A stretch of 16,492 nt of DNA from Actinomycetes bacterium (lineage in GTDB: Bacteria; Actinomycetota; CADDZG01; JAHWKV01): the NCBI GenBank assembly GCA_029263035.1, contig JAJCYF010000141.1, forward strand, positions 1-16,492, written 5' to 3'. Below the pieces are notes generated by a model, which was not told where the DNA came from, searched no databases, and worked only from the letters and a program-made list of their open reading frames with translations. The translations under genes and the position numbers were made by a program. Positions 1 to 5,667 of the stretch are shown here, one piece after another; the first letter of the stretch is position 1; every line of letters starts with the position of its first letter.

Positions 1-2
1 GC

Positions 3-242
3 GCTGGCGGCGCCGGCGGCGGCGGTGCATGTGACGGCAGCGGCACCGACACCGGCGCTGGCTGCAGCGGCGGCGACGGCGGCACCGCAACCGGCGGCGC
101 TGGCGGCGAAGGCAACGGCGGCGACGCTGAGTCCGGCGAAGCCGGCGAGGGCGGCGACGGCGGCGAGTCAGGCGACGGCGGCGACGGCGCAGCGTCCGGC
201 GAAACCGGCGACGGCGGCGACAGCGACGCTGGTCTGCTCTAA
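3..242 (+). CDS. Glycine-rich (PE_PGRS-like) protein, C-terminal fragment
   Basis: The window opens inside this gene, so no start codon is visible; the frame beginning at base 3 stays open for 79 codons to a TAA at 240-242. The translation is almost entirely GGX-type low complexity (stretches such as GGDGGESGDGGDGAASGETG) rich in Gly, Asp, Glu, Ser and Ala, strongly acidic, with two cysteines near the left edge. The alternative frame gives an Ala/Pro protein that would read through the terminators. This frame is preferred because it stops just before a terminator and matches the composition of the complete secreted protein at 483-1010. Like that neighbour it is probably exported, but the signal peptide would lie outside the window. 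No LPXTG motif or membrane anchor is present at its C-terminus. The function is unknown; a cell-surface or matrix role is inference from composition only. Confidence 0.6.
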   Translation, partial: AGGAGGGGACDGSGTDTGAGCSGGDGGTATGGAGGEGNGGDAESGEAGEGGDGGESGDGGDGAASGETGDGGDSDAGLL

Positions 243-262
243 GCAGCACTACAGCAAACACC

Positions 263-292
263 AAAAGGAGCGGCCTTCGGGCCGCTCCTTTT
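263..292 (+). terminator. Intrinsic terminator with UUCG tetraloop (first of two)
   Basis: A 13-bp perfect stem (263-275 with 280-292) closes a TTCG tetraloop at 276-279. The A4 and T4 ends belong to the stem, so it can act in both directions. It lies 20 bases after the stop of the glycine-rich fragment. Confidence 0.85.
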
Positions 293-306
293 GTATTAGA
301 ACCACA

Positions 307-338
307 GAGGCGGCCTTCGGGCCGCCTCCTCTTGTTTT
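307..338 (+). terminator. Second tandem UUCG terminator
   Basis: A 9-bp perfect stem (307-315 with 320-328) around the same GGCC-TTCG-GGCC core, followed by a T-rich tail at 329-338. It starts 14 bases after the first terminator and looks like a backup copy. Confidence 0.75.
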
Positions 339-391
339 GCCCTTGCTACCTCCGACCCGTAGCACCCGCGCCGCGAAACCGCCGGCAGACG

Positions 392-420
392 TTGTGTGAG
401 AGCTTTGTGTTATGTAGGGT
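392..420 (+). promoter_or_regulatory. Putative promoter of the 483 gene
   Basis: TTGTGT at 392-397 and TAGGGT at 415-420 are separated by 17 bases, matching -35 and TANNNT -10 elements. Transcription would start near 427, giving an untranslated leader of about 55 bases that ends in a good Shine-Dalgarno sequence. No other stretch in the 243-482 gap fits as well. Confidence 0.4.
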
Positions 421-482
421 AAATGCCAGATCACTAGTAGACATATCTGTCATACAGTTGCGATTCGTCGGGAGGTCAATGC

Positions 483-1010
483 ATGCGCCTTAGCAAGTTG
501 CTGACATTCGGAGTCCTCACCCTGCTCGCGATGGGTGCGGTCATTTCTCTGGCGACTGCTTCGGCAGTGACATGCACCGAAACCAGCGACGGAGGCCTCA
601 ACTGCACCGACGCGACCTTTGACCTGCAGATTGACCTGGTGTCCGGGGATGCCGGCAATGGTGCTTCCTCGGGCACGGGGGGCAGCGGCGGGCCCTCCGG
701 GGGCGGCGGAACCGGTGGACGAGGCGGCAGCAGCGGCGCAAGTGTCGCCGGGTCCGGCGACGGAGGTGTCGGAGGCGCTGCCGTGGGCGGAGCCGGAGGA
801 ACCGGGGGCGGAACCGGTGAGGGTACAGACGCAGAGGGTGGAGCCGGCGGCCGGGCCATAGGCGGCAAGGGCGGAGACGGGAACGGCGGAGCCAGCAGCA
901 CGGCCGACGCGGGCCAGGGCGGCAGCGGCGGAGCTAGTGGGGAAGGCGCAGATGGAGCTTCCAGCGGAGGTGCCGGCGACGGCGGCTCGTCATGCGTCGG
1001 TAACTGCTGA
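483..1010 (+). CDS. Secreted glycine-rich protein with terminal cysteine pairs
   Basis: A 175-aa protein. Residues 1-28 are a typical Sec signal peptide: basic start MRLSK, a hydrophobic core, and a cleavage site after ATASA (residue 28). A short ordered part (29-52) holds Cys31 and Cys41. Residues 53-165 are GGX low complexity (GSGG, GGTGG, GGAGG), very like mycobacterial PE_PGRS C-terminal regions but without a PE domain. The protein ends in SSCVGNC, giving Cys171 and Cys175. The start is set by GGAGG at 471-475, 7 bases before ATG483; an ATG at 479 is in another frame and too close. There is no LPXTG motif or C-terminal membrane anchor, so it is predicted to be released or held non-covalently. 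The CVGNC ending recalls the CxGGxC repeats of the anchored protein at 1600-2088, which may point to a shared fold or partner (inference). Function unknown. Confidence 0.8.
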   Translation: MRLSKLLTFGVLTLLAMGAVISLATASAVTCTETSDGGLNCTDATFDLQIDLVSGDAGNGASSGTGGSGGPSGGGGTGGRGGSSGASVAGSGDGGVGGAAVGGAGGTGGGTGEGTDAEGGAGGRAIGGKGGDGNGGASSTADAGQGGSGGASGEGADGASSGGAGDGGSSCVGNC

Positions 1011-1026
1011 CACCTTACGCTTGAAA

Positions 1027-1050
1027 TGAGGCGCCTTAAAGCGCCGCTCA
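1027..1050. terminator. Imperfect hairpin after the glycine-rich gene
   Basis: TGAG/CTCA and GCGC/GCGC arms with a two-base bulge close a CTTAAA loop, 17 bases after the stop at 1010. There is no T-run on either strand, so termination here would be weak or non-canonical. Confidence 0.35.
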
Positions 1051-1074
1051 TGCTGCCTCGTGCCGGCCTCCACG

Positions 1075-1546
1075 AGCCCGACCCCCCTGAATGCTCCCCG
1101 CAATGAACTGATTCGCCCCCACCGTTTCCGTAACGAGCGGGCTCCCAAGGGATTGTACGTCCCGTCGGACACAGACCTCACCCGGTATGGCTGCGGACTG
1201 GTGCCGTAACAATGCCCAAAAAGCGTGTTGTTACCGGGGTGCCCCTGAAACCGGCCCCTGAGTTCGACTGAGAGCTCTTGAAGGCGTAGCCCCAGGGTGA
1301 AGGGGTAGGCGAAAAGCTACCCCGACAGACCAACAGCCCAACGGATGGCCTGACCGGGATCGGCCTGTCCGCCCGGGTCGCCCCTCCCGGATGTGGTTCG
1401 TGTCCCTCAGGTCGGGGGGTTTGCCTTTTAAGCTTCCTTCGCACCCCGCCGCACGACGGACGGCGCATTTGCCCATGGCTAACGTGGGCATCCCCTCTGC
1501 ACCCGGGACTTCCACCCATCTGCAAGAGAGCACCCACGCCGGGCAC
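1075..1546 (-). ncRNA. Candidate large structured RNA (no convincing gene in 1011-1599)
   Basis: This roughly 470-base stretch has open frames on the minus strand, but their translations (Arg/Gly/Pro/Cys-rich, no domain) look like chance ORFs over an RNA. Read on the minus strand it shows dense nested pairing. TGCA arms enclose a GGG/CCC hairpin with a TGGAAGT loop (near 1500-1530). There is a 6-bp TGCCCA/TGGGCA hairpin (1468-1490), a 7-bp GGGGTAG/CTACCCC hairpin (1301-1323), a 7-bp GTAACAA/TTGTTAC hairpin (1205-1233) and a bulged 9-bp stem near 1119-1142. Unpaired purine islands (GAAGGAAGC, GGCAAA, GACACGAAC) sit between them. The texture recalls group II intron or HEARO/omega RNAs, but I could not find a convincing group II domain V or the RNase P or tmRNA signatures. 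No reverse transcriptase or IscB-like gene is nearby. Family, exact ends and strand are uncertain. Confidence 0.35.
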
Positions 1547-1582
1547 AAAAAAAAGCAGCCCCCGTTTCCGGGGGCTGCTTTG
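1547..1582 (-). terminator. Strong terminator of the LPXTG gene
   Basis: An 11-bp perfect stem (1553-1563 with 1570-1580) closes the loop GTTTCC at 1564-1569. On the minus strand it is followed by eight Ts (1554 down to 1547), a textbook intrinsic terminator 18 bases beyond the stop of the 1600-2088 gene. Toward the plus strand only a short TTT follows, so it is weaker in that direction. Confidence 0.9.
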
Positions 1583-1599
1583 TGAAGCGGTGTTACTAG

Positions 1600-2088
1600 T
1601 TACAGGCGACGCCTCGGACGGTAGGTCATGGAGGCCATCGCAACCTTCGTAGCGGGGTGCTCAACGAAGGTGAAGAAGAGGCCGACCAGAATCATTCCGG
1701 CGCCCAGTGCCAGGGTGGCTGCAGTCGGGATACCCGTGCGGGGCAGAGCCTTCGGAGCGGCCTTGGCCGGAGTGTCGTAGTGCTTCTTGTCATCGGCCGT
1801 TCCCGGACCGCTGATGCTTCCGCCACAGTTACCGCCTGCGCAGCTGCCGCAGTCCGGGCCCTGGCAGATGCTTCCGCCACAGTTACCACCGGTGCAGTCG
1901 GGGCCCACGCCAGCGGGGTCCTCAACGATTACGCCGCCACAGCTTCCGCCGACACAGTCGGGTGCATCGCCGGACTCGACAACGACTCCGCCGGCGTTGC
2001 TGTCAGCAGCAAAGGCCGGGAGAGCGAGAGCGGCGAAAATCGCTCCAGTTATCACAGTCACGAGCAGTAGTCCCGTGAGCTTCTTCAT
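1600..2088 (-). CDS. Cysteine-repeat surface protein with LPRTG sortase signal
   Basis: A 162-aa protein. Residues 1-27 form a Sec signal peptide (MKKL start, hydrophobic core, cleavage after LPAFA). Residues 44-90 carry eight cysteines (45, 50, 65, 70, 75, 80, 83, 88) in repeats of the form DCxGGxCGG: DCVGGSCGG at 44-52, DCTGGNCGG at 64-72 and CAGGNCGG at 83-90. Residues 91-114 are a hydrophilic Ala/Pro/Lys stalk. LPRTG at 115-119 is followed by a hydrophobic segment (about 120-142) and a basic C-terminus ending RPRRRL. That is the layout of a class of proteins that sortase links to peptidoglycan, though the tail after the hydrophobic segment (about 20 residues) is longer than usual. AGGAGGT at 2093-2099 is the ribosome binding site. 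No sortase is encoded in the window. Paired cysteines could form disulfides or bind metal or heme; the sequence does not decide. It stands alone with its own terminator. Confidence 0.85.
   Translation of the reverse strand: MKKLTGLLLVTVITGAIFAALALPAFAADSNAGGVVVESGDAPDCVGGSCGGVIVEDPAGVGPDCTGGNCGGSICQGPDCGSCAGGNCGGSISGPGTADDKKHYDTPAKAAPKALPRTGIPTAATLALGAGMILVGLFFTFVEHPATKVAMASMTYRPRRRL
1813..1887. repeat. Two exact 21-bp copies inside the cysteine-repeat gene
   Basis: Bases 1813-1833 and 1867-1887 are identical over 21 bp (beginning GATGCTTCCGCCACAG) and lie 54 bp (18 codons) apart in frame. They encode the GGNCGGSI part of successive cysteine repeats. The near-perfect DNA identity suggests recent duplication or gene conversion within the repeat array. 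Confidence 0.8.
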
Positions 2089-2243
2089 TACTACCTCCTC
2101 TTAACATCATTTCGAATCAAAGGGTATTTCACCCGCAGTCTAGAACACTATCAGAACGATCAGGCCGTCGGTGGAATATGAATCCTAAGACGACCAGCTT
2201 TCACAATCCTGCCTTTCGGGGAAGTTTCTGCCCCTCTTTAAAG

Positions 2244-2278
2244 GAATAAAACGCCGGCGCCCAATTAAGCACCGCCGG
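2244..2278 (-). terminator. Minus-strand terminator downstream of mrp
   Basis: CCGGCG at 2254-2259 pairs with CGCCGG at 2273-2278 around a 13-base loop. On the minus strand the stem is followed by CGTTTTATT. It lies about 180 bases beyond the mrp stop and is the first good terminator there, so mrp may carry a long 3' untranslated region or share it with a small RNA. Confidence 0.5.
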
Positions 2279-2289
2279 TCTCCCTTAAA

Positions 2290-2326
2290 TGACACAACCA
2301 TGTGGCACAAACAAGTGACACAACCA
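2290..2326. repeat. Three direct 11-bp repeats with 13-bp period
   Basis: TGACACAACCA occurs at 2290-2300 and 2316-2326, with a degenerate copy TGGCACAAACA at 2303-2313 exactly midway. A weaker echo (TGATGCAACCC) follows at 2331-2341. The 13-bp spacing is too short for two full helical turns. The array sits in the 2089-2456 non-coding stretch, which otherwise holds only the terminator at 2244-2278 and the leader of the surface-protein gene. It could be a cluster of regulator sites; no regulator can be named. Confidence 0.5.
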
Positions 2327-2456
2327 ACCATGATGCAACCCCAAATGGGGCGTATGACATCGGTATCGTACAAGGTGAAGACCCATTAGGCCAGTTCTTT
2401 TTGATCCGCGATCCAACCCCGTATCCGGAAGTGGCGGAGCACCCGCCAAAAGGCTT

Positions 2457-3596
2457 CTAGCGGGTGTGCGCGGGCGCTGCGGCGGGAGCCATGATGAGCG
2501 GCAGAGACTTACGAACCCGGCTCTTGGGCTTGGGCGGAATAGCCTTCACCAGGGCTTCGGTCACTTCCTCGAAGGCAAGCGCCGACGGAGACTCCGGGCT
2601 GACGATGACCGACGGTTTACCGTGATCGGACAGGGCGCCCATCGGCGGGTCCAGGGGTATCTGACCAAGCAGCGGCGCCCCAAACGTGTCGGCCAGCTCC
2701 CGCCCCCCTCCGGTTCCGAATGGGTGGGTCCGCTCGCCGCAGTGGTCACAAAGGGCATAGGACATGTTCTCGATAACTCCGGCGACCTTCATTCCCACCT
2801 TGCCCGCCATGTGACCGGCCCGCTCGGCCACCTTTTCGGCGGCCTGTTGCGGGGTGGTGATCAGGATGATCGAACACCCGGGTACGAACTGGGAGAGGGA
2901 CAGTGAGATGTCTCCGGTGCCCGGAGGCATATCGATAAGGAGGTAATCCGGGTCCTCCCAATGAACGTCGGAGAGAAAGCTCTGAAGGATCTTGTGCAGC
3001 ATCGGCCCGCGCATCACAACCGGACGGTCATCCTCGACCAGGTTGCCCATGGAGATCATCTTGAAGCCATAGGCCTCCACGGGGACGATCAGGCGCTCGT
3101 CGATGACCGTCGGCTTGGCCGAGGTCCCCAGCATTCGGGACGACGAGAATCCCCAGATATCTGCATCCAGAAGACCCACTGAGTAGCCACGCTTGGCCAG
3201 GGCCGCTGCAAGGTTGGCGGTCAGCGTCGATTTACCGACCCCGCCCTTCCCGCTTCCGATGGCCAGGACTGTGGTGCGTGACTGGGGTCCGGCGAACGAT
3301 GAGGGGGATTCGCTCTTAACTCCCCCTACCAGGGCCTTGCGCTCCTCGTCGGTCATGGACCCGAGGTTGACCGTCACCCCGGTGATCTCGGGGAAGGAGG
3401 CCTGGATCTTAGCGGGCAGAACCTCCTGGAAGAAAGACTTGAGGGGGCACCCCGGAATGGTCAGAGCCAGGTCGACAGTGACATGCGGGGCAGCGACGTC
3501 GATGCCTTTCACCATGCCCAACTCGACGATGCTGCGGTGCAGCTCCGGATCATTGATGGTGGCGAGGACTTCTCTTACCTGTTCGATAGTAGGCAT
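2457..3596 (-). CDS. mrp: Mrp/ApbC-type iron-sulfur cluster carrier ATPase
   Basis: A 379-aa protein of full family length. Residues 1-90 are the MIP18/DUF59 domain with its conserved cysteine in PGCPLK (Cys50). From 109 follows the P-loop MRP/NBP35 ATPase: deviant Walker A GSGKGGVGKST at 114-124 with the signature second lysine, DADIWGFS at 144-151, DMPPGTGD at 222-229, and the CxxC pair in LCDHCGE (Cys283, Cys286) that bridges a 4Fe-4S cluster at the dimer interface. The family binds and transfers Fe-S clusters to apoproteins in the cytosol, with ATP hydrolysis required. The ATG at 3596 has no Shine-Dalgarno, but TAGTCT ends five bases upstream, suggesting a leaderless mRNA. It is transcribed divergently from an IscU/NifU-like scaffold 72 bp away, a natural donor partner. 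Identification is firm; the client proteins are unknown. Confidence 0.95.
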   Translation of the reverse strand: MPTIEQVREVLATINDPELHRSIVELGMVKGIDVAAPHVTVDLALTIPGCPLKSFFQEVLPAKIQASFPEITGVTVNLGSMTDEERKALVGGVKSESPSSFAGPQSRTTVLAIGSGKGGVGKSTLTANLAAALAKRGYSVGLLDADIWGFSSSRMLGTSAKPTVIDERLIVPVEAYGFKMISMGNLVEDDRPVVMRGPMLHKILQSFLSDVHWEDPDYLLIDMPPGTGDISLSLSQFVPGCSIILITTPQQAAEKVAERAGHMAGKVGMKVAGVIENMSYALCDHCGERTHPFGTGGGRELADTFGAPLLGQIPLDPPMGALSDHGKPSVIVSPESPSALAFEEVTEALVKAIPPKPKSRVRKSLPLIMAPAAAPAHTR

Positions 3597-3601
3597 AACC
3601 C

Positions 3602-3607
3602 AGACTA
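3602..3607 (-). promoter_or_regulatory. -10 element of mrp (leaderless type)
   Basis: TAGTCT on the minus strand ends 5 bases before the mrp ATG, placing the expected transcription start at or next to the start codon. No Shine-Dalgarno is present. Confidence 0.45.
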
Positions 3608-3656
3608 CCGCAGGATGGAACCCTTCCCGGGAGGCGGTTTAGCGGCCACCTTCCCG

Positions 3657-3662
3657 TAAAGT
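3657..3662 (+). promoter_or_regulatory. -10 element of the scaffold gene (leaderless type)
   Basis: TAAAGT occupies exactly -12 to -7 if transcription starts at the A of ATG3669. There is no Shine-Dalgarno before that ATG. Both promoters of the divergent pair fit into the 72-bp gap. Confidence 0.5.
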
Positions 3663-3668
3663 GAATGG

Positions 3669-4052
3669 ATGTACAGCGACGCCCTGATGGGCCGGTTCCT
3701 CGAGCCATCGCACGCCGGCGATATCGAGGCACCCGACGGCGCCTCCGAGGCCGGCAACGTTACCTGCGGTGATGTCGTCCACCTGGCAATCAGGGTTGAG
3801 GAAGGCATAGTGCGGGATGCACGTTTTCGTGCCCAGGGGTGCGCCACCGCTATCGCTTCCGCCGACGCAATCTGCGAACTGGTCATAGGCAAGTCGGTCA
3901 CGGAGGCCCAGATGGTCGACTCCGCCGGGCTGACCTACACGCTGGGCGGAATTCCCGACGACCGGATGGGCTGCGCAACCATCGTTCTGGATGCCCTGCG
4001 GGCCTGTCTGGAACGGGCTCGCTCCCGGCCACAACCCTCCTCCGCTGCCTGA
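3669..4052 (+). CDS. IscU/NifU-like Fe-S cluster assembly scaffold
   Basis: A 127-aa protein matching the IscU/NifU N-terminal fold along its length. The three ligand cysteines are present: Cys33 in NVTCGDVV with the conserved Asp35, Cys58 in RAQGCATAIAS, and Cys102 in RMGCATIVLDAL. The stretch DARFRAQGCATAIAS is near-canonical. The family builds a transient 2Fe-2S or 4Fe-4S cluster from cysteine-desulfurase sulfur and hands it to carriers. There is no C-terminal NifU Nfu domain and no LPPVK motif (the HscA binding site of ISC-type IscU), so it looks like the simpler scaffold of minimal systems. No cysteine desulfurase lies beside it; mrp is divergent on its left. The start MYSDAL is typical of this group and is supported by the adjacent -10 element. 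The last 10 or so residues are a disordered Arg/Pro/Ser tail. The exact subfamily name is left open. Confidence 0.88.
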   Translation: MYSDALMGRFLEPSHAGDIEAPDGASEAGNVTCGDVVHLAIRVEEGIVRDARFRAQGCATAIASADAICELVIGKSVTEAQMVDSAGLTYTLGGIPDDRMGCATIVLDALRACLERARSRPQPSSAA

Positions 4053-4070
4053 ACCGAGAACCGGTTCAGG
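4048..4070. terminator. Bidirectional hairpin shared by two convergent stops
   Basis: A 9-bp perfect inverted repeat (4048-4056 with 4062-4070, loop AGAAC) spans the 13-bp gap between convergent genes. The TGA of the plus gene (4050-4052) lies in the left arm and the TGA of the minus gene (4066-4068) at the mirrored place in the right arm. There is no T-run on either side. Confidence 0.55.
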
Positions 4071-4872
4071 TCAGGTACAGGCGAAATCCGTAATAGAAGG
4101 CGCCGGTCGCAAAGAGCAGGGCGTTGAGGAGTGTGAAGACGCCGGCGTCAAAGATTGCGACATCCTCCGTCCCGCGGTCCAGGTCCTCCGAGGTGATCGC
4201 AGCCGCCGCATGCCCCAACCCGGCCGCAATGCCCACGGCCAGACCCAGGAAGATGGTGCTGACGACGCCGGGGGGGTTGGGAAGAAACAGCCGTGCCACC
4301 AACCCGGCCGCGGCGCATCCGGCCGCTCCCGCCATGGATGCAACGGGGTTGAGGTAGGCGGCGCTGGTCGCAGACTCGGATACCGGGCCGGAGCGGGATC
4401 CGGCAAAACCGTACGCGGCCTCAAAGCCCCCCATCATCAGGACCAGGGCCGCCAGAAGCCGGGTGCCCGTCGCGGAGACGAGCACTAGGTAGGAGCCCAG
4501 CAATCCCAGGTGAAGTACCACCGCAAAGCTGAAGGCGAGTGCACCGACCACCCCGCGGGAGGGCCTTCTCACCACAAACGCCCCCGCAATGACCATCAGG
4601 GTCAATGCAGCAGCCCATAAGATCCCACCCTCGCCCTGCTCAACCGCCGCCAGGGGGTAGGAAACCGCAAGGGAACCGCCCAGCACGGGCAGCGAGCGCC
4701 CCATGCCTGCGAAGGAGTTGAGGGCCAAACCAACCCCGACGGCCAGGCCGACCGCGACATAACCCGCCAGAATCCGGGGACCCATCAGGGATGACCCGGC
4801 GGCACCGACGGCCAGCCCTGCTAGGGCTACCCTCGCCGTTACGGGTGTACGTGCCTGGGGCCGGGAGGACAT
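4066..4872 (-). CDS. Polytopic membrane protein, possible inactive CdsA-like
   Basis: A 268-aa, very hydrophobic protein with about seven or eight predicted membrane segments after a basic N-terminus (MSSRPQARTPVTAR). No catalytic motif stands out. The last third aligns by eye with the end of phosphatidate cytidylyltransferase: GLGHAAAAITSEDLDRGTED followed by DAGVFTLLNALLFATGAFYY occupies the place of the CdsA pattern S-x-x-K-R-x4-K-D...HGG-x-x-DR-x-D. The Lys/Arg, His and paired Asp residues needed for metal and CTP binding are gone. If related, it would be a non-catalytic paralogue; this is inference and could be chance similarity among membrane helices. TAGGAT on the minus strand lies 9 bases before the ATG and no Shine-Dalgarno is seen, so a near-leaderless start is likely. 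It is divergent from the GlnR-like regulator and convergent with the scaffold gene. Confidence 0.7.
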   Translation of the reverse strand: MSSRPQARTPVTARVALAGLAVGAAGSSLMGPRILAGYVAVGLAVGVGLALNSFAGMGRSLPVLGGSLAVSYPLAAVEQGEGGILWAAALTLMVIAGAFVVRRPSRGVVGALAFSFAVVLHLGLLGSYLVLVSATGTRLLAALVLMMGGFEAAYGFAGSRSGPVSESATSAAYLNPVASMAGAAGCAAAGLVARLFLPNPPGVVSTIFLGLAVGIAAGLGHAAAAITSEDLDRGTEDVAIFDAGVFTLLNALLFATGAFYYGFRLYLT

Positions 4873-4948
4873 TTGGGCGTTATCCTATGTTTTTGCGCCA
4901 AGGAGACCCTCGGCATTCGATATTTCTCACAGGATCGTGGTCAGCACT

Positions 4949-4954
4949 TAGACT
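4949..4954 (+). promoter_or_regulatory. -10 element deciding the regulator start
   Basis: TAGACT ends 7 bases before ATG4962. This supports initiation there rather than at the upstream in-frame ATG near 4791, which would overlap the coding part of the divergent membrane-protein gene. Confidence 0.5.
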
Positions 4955-4961
4955 GGTCTCA

Positions 4962-5618
4962 ATGATTCGTCTCCTGTGGCTGAGCAGCCGCCGTTCGGAC
5001 CCCGAAGAGTCGTTCCCCCCGCTCTCCGGTAAGAGGCCTGCCCCCGAACCGATCGCCTTCGCCGATGCAACCCCCGATCTGCTCGCCCGCCGGCTTGCCG
5101 ATCTCATCATGGTGGACGGCCGCGACCGCCCGGAAGAGGCGGCCGGGGTGATCCGGAAATTGAGGGGCGAGTCCGAGGCGCCGTTCGTAGTCGTCCTCAA
5201 CGACGACTCTCTCACCGCATTCGACTGGTCCTGCGGGGCCTCGGACTTTCTGACGGACCGATGTACCGTGGCCGAGCTGGACACCCGCCTGCGACGTGTG
5301 GTGACACCGGCCCAGGCGGAGTCCTCAGACGTAATCAAGCGTGGAGAGATCAGCATCAACCGGGAGAGGTTCGAGGTACGCGTGCGGGGTGAGACCCTGG
5401 ACCTTACATTTAAGGAGTTCGAGCTGATCGCCTACCTGGCTCAAAGACCGGGTCGGGTGTGCTCCCGGAGTGCGCTTCTCAGCGAGGTCTGGGGCTACGA
5501 CTTTTTTGGTGGCACCCGGACGGTCGACGTTCATGTGAGACGGTTGAGGGCCAAGCTCGGTCACGAGGCTCACATGATCGAAACAGTAAGGAACGTGGGA
5601 TACCGCTTCGCCGGCTAG
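4962..5618 (+). CDS. glnR: GlnR-like orphan OmpR-family nitrogen regulator
   Basis: A 218-aa protein. Residues 1-118 are a degenerate receiver-like domain: it retains the central aspartate in ADLIMVDGRD (Asp52) but lacks the acidic pair after strand 1 and the usual Thr/Lys switch residues. That is the hallmark of actinobacterial GlnR, which works without phosphorylation by a sensor kinase. Residues 125-218 are an OmpR/PhoB winged helix with the GlnR-type recognition stretch LDLTFKEFEL, EVWGYDFFGGTRTVDVHVRR and TVRNVGYRF. In Streptomyces and mycobacteria GlnR controls glnA, amtB and other nitrogen genes. Here the gene sits 49 bp upstream of glnA with no promoter or terminator visible in between, so autoregulation of a glnR-glnA unit is likely. 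No sensor kinase is adjacent. I did not find a clear GTnAC-type GlnR box upstream. A PhoP-like paralogue is the main alternative, but the context favours GlnR. Confidence 0.8.
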   Translation: MIRLLWLSSRRSDPEESFPPLSGKRPAPEPIAFADATPDLLARRLADLIMVDGRDRPEEAAGVIRKLRGESEAPFVVVLNDDSLTAFDWSCGASDFLTDRCTVAELDTRLRRVVTPAQAESSDVIKRGEISINRERFEVRVRGETLDLTFKEFELIAYLAQRPGRVCSRSALLSEVWGYDFFGGTRTVDVHVRRLRAKLGHEAHMIETVRNVGYRFAG

Positions 5619-5667
5619 ACGACTGCGGGCGCCTGCAGCAAATGCGGGGCCCGGTTTTGGAGGAATT

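Noticed and set aside
1..242. CRISPR-like or tandem DNA repeat array
   Set aside because: The periodicity is the codon pattern of GGX low complexity, not repeats of fixed length with unique spacers.
25..399. Ala/Pro-rich plus-strand frame of 124 codons
   Set aside because: It reads through two clear terminators; the frame from base 3 ends just before them and matches the neighbouring glycine-rich protein.
476..1051. Proline-rich minus-strand frame of 191 codons
   Set aside because: It is the exact antisense of the GGX repeats of the secreted protein, whose signal peptide, ribosome site and composition support the plus strand.
1075..1546. RNase P RNA or tmRNA on the minus strand, suggested by a GGAAGTCCCGGG stretch
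   Set aside because: The GGAAGTCC match is short. I found no partner signature near the other end (AGAACCCGGCTTA-like), no conserved AGCAAG-CCAAA core, no tmRNA tag reading frame and no tRNA-like T-arm.
1178..1548. Two overlapping minus-strand open frames of 105 and 122 codons
   Set aside because: The translations are Arg/Gly/Pro/Cys-rich without domain or codon logic, lack a good ribosome site and lie over dense RNA-like hairpins.
2185..2373. Minus-strand frame of 62 codons in the mrp-surface protein gap
   Set aside because: It spans the terminator at 2244-2278 and the direct repeats, has no ribosome site and shows no recognisable protein character.
4873..4961. A GlnR box upstream of the regulator
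   Set aside because: No pair of GTnAC/GAAAC-type half-sites with proper spacing could be found by eye.
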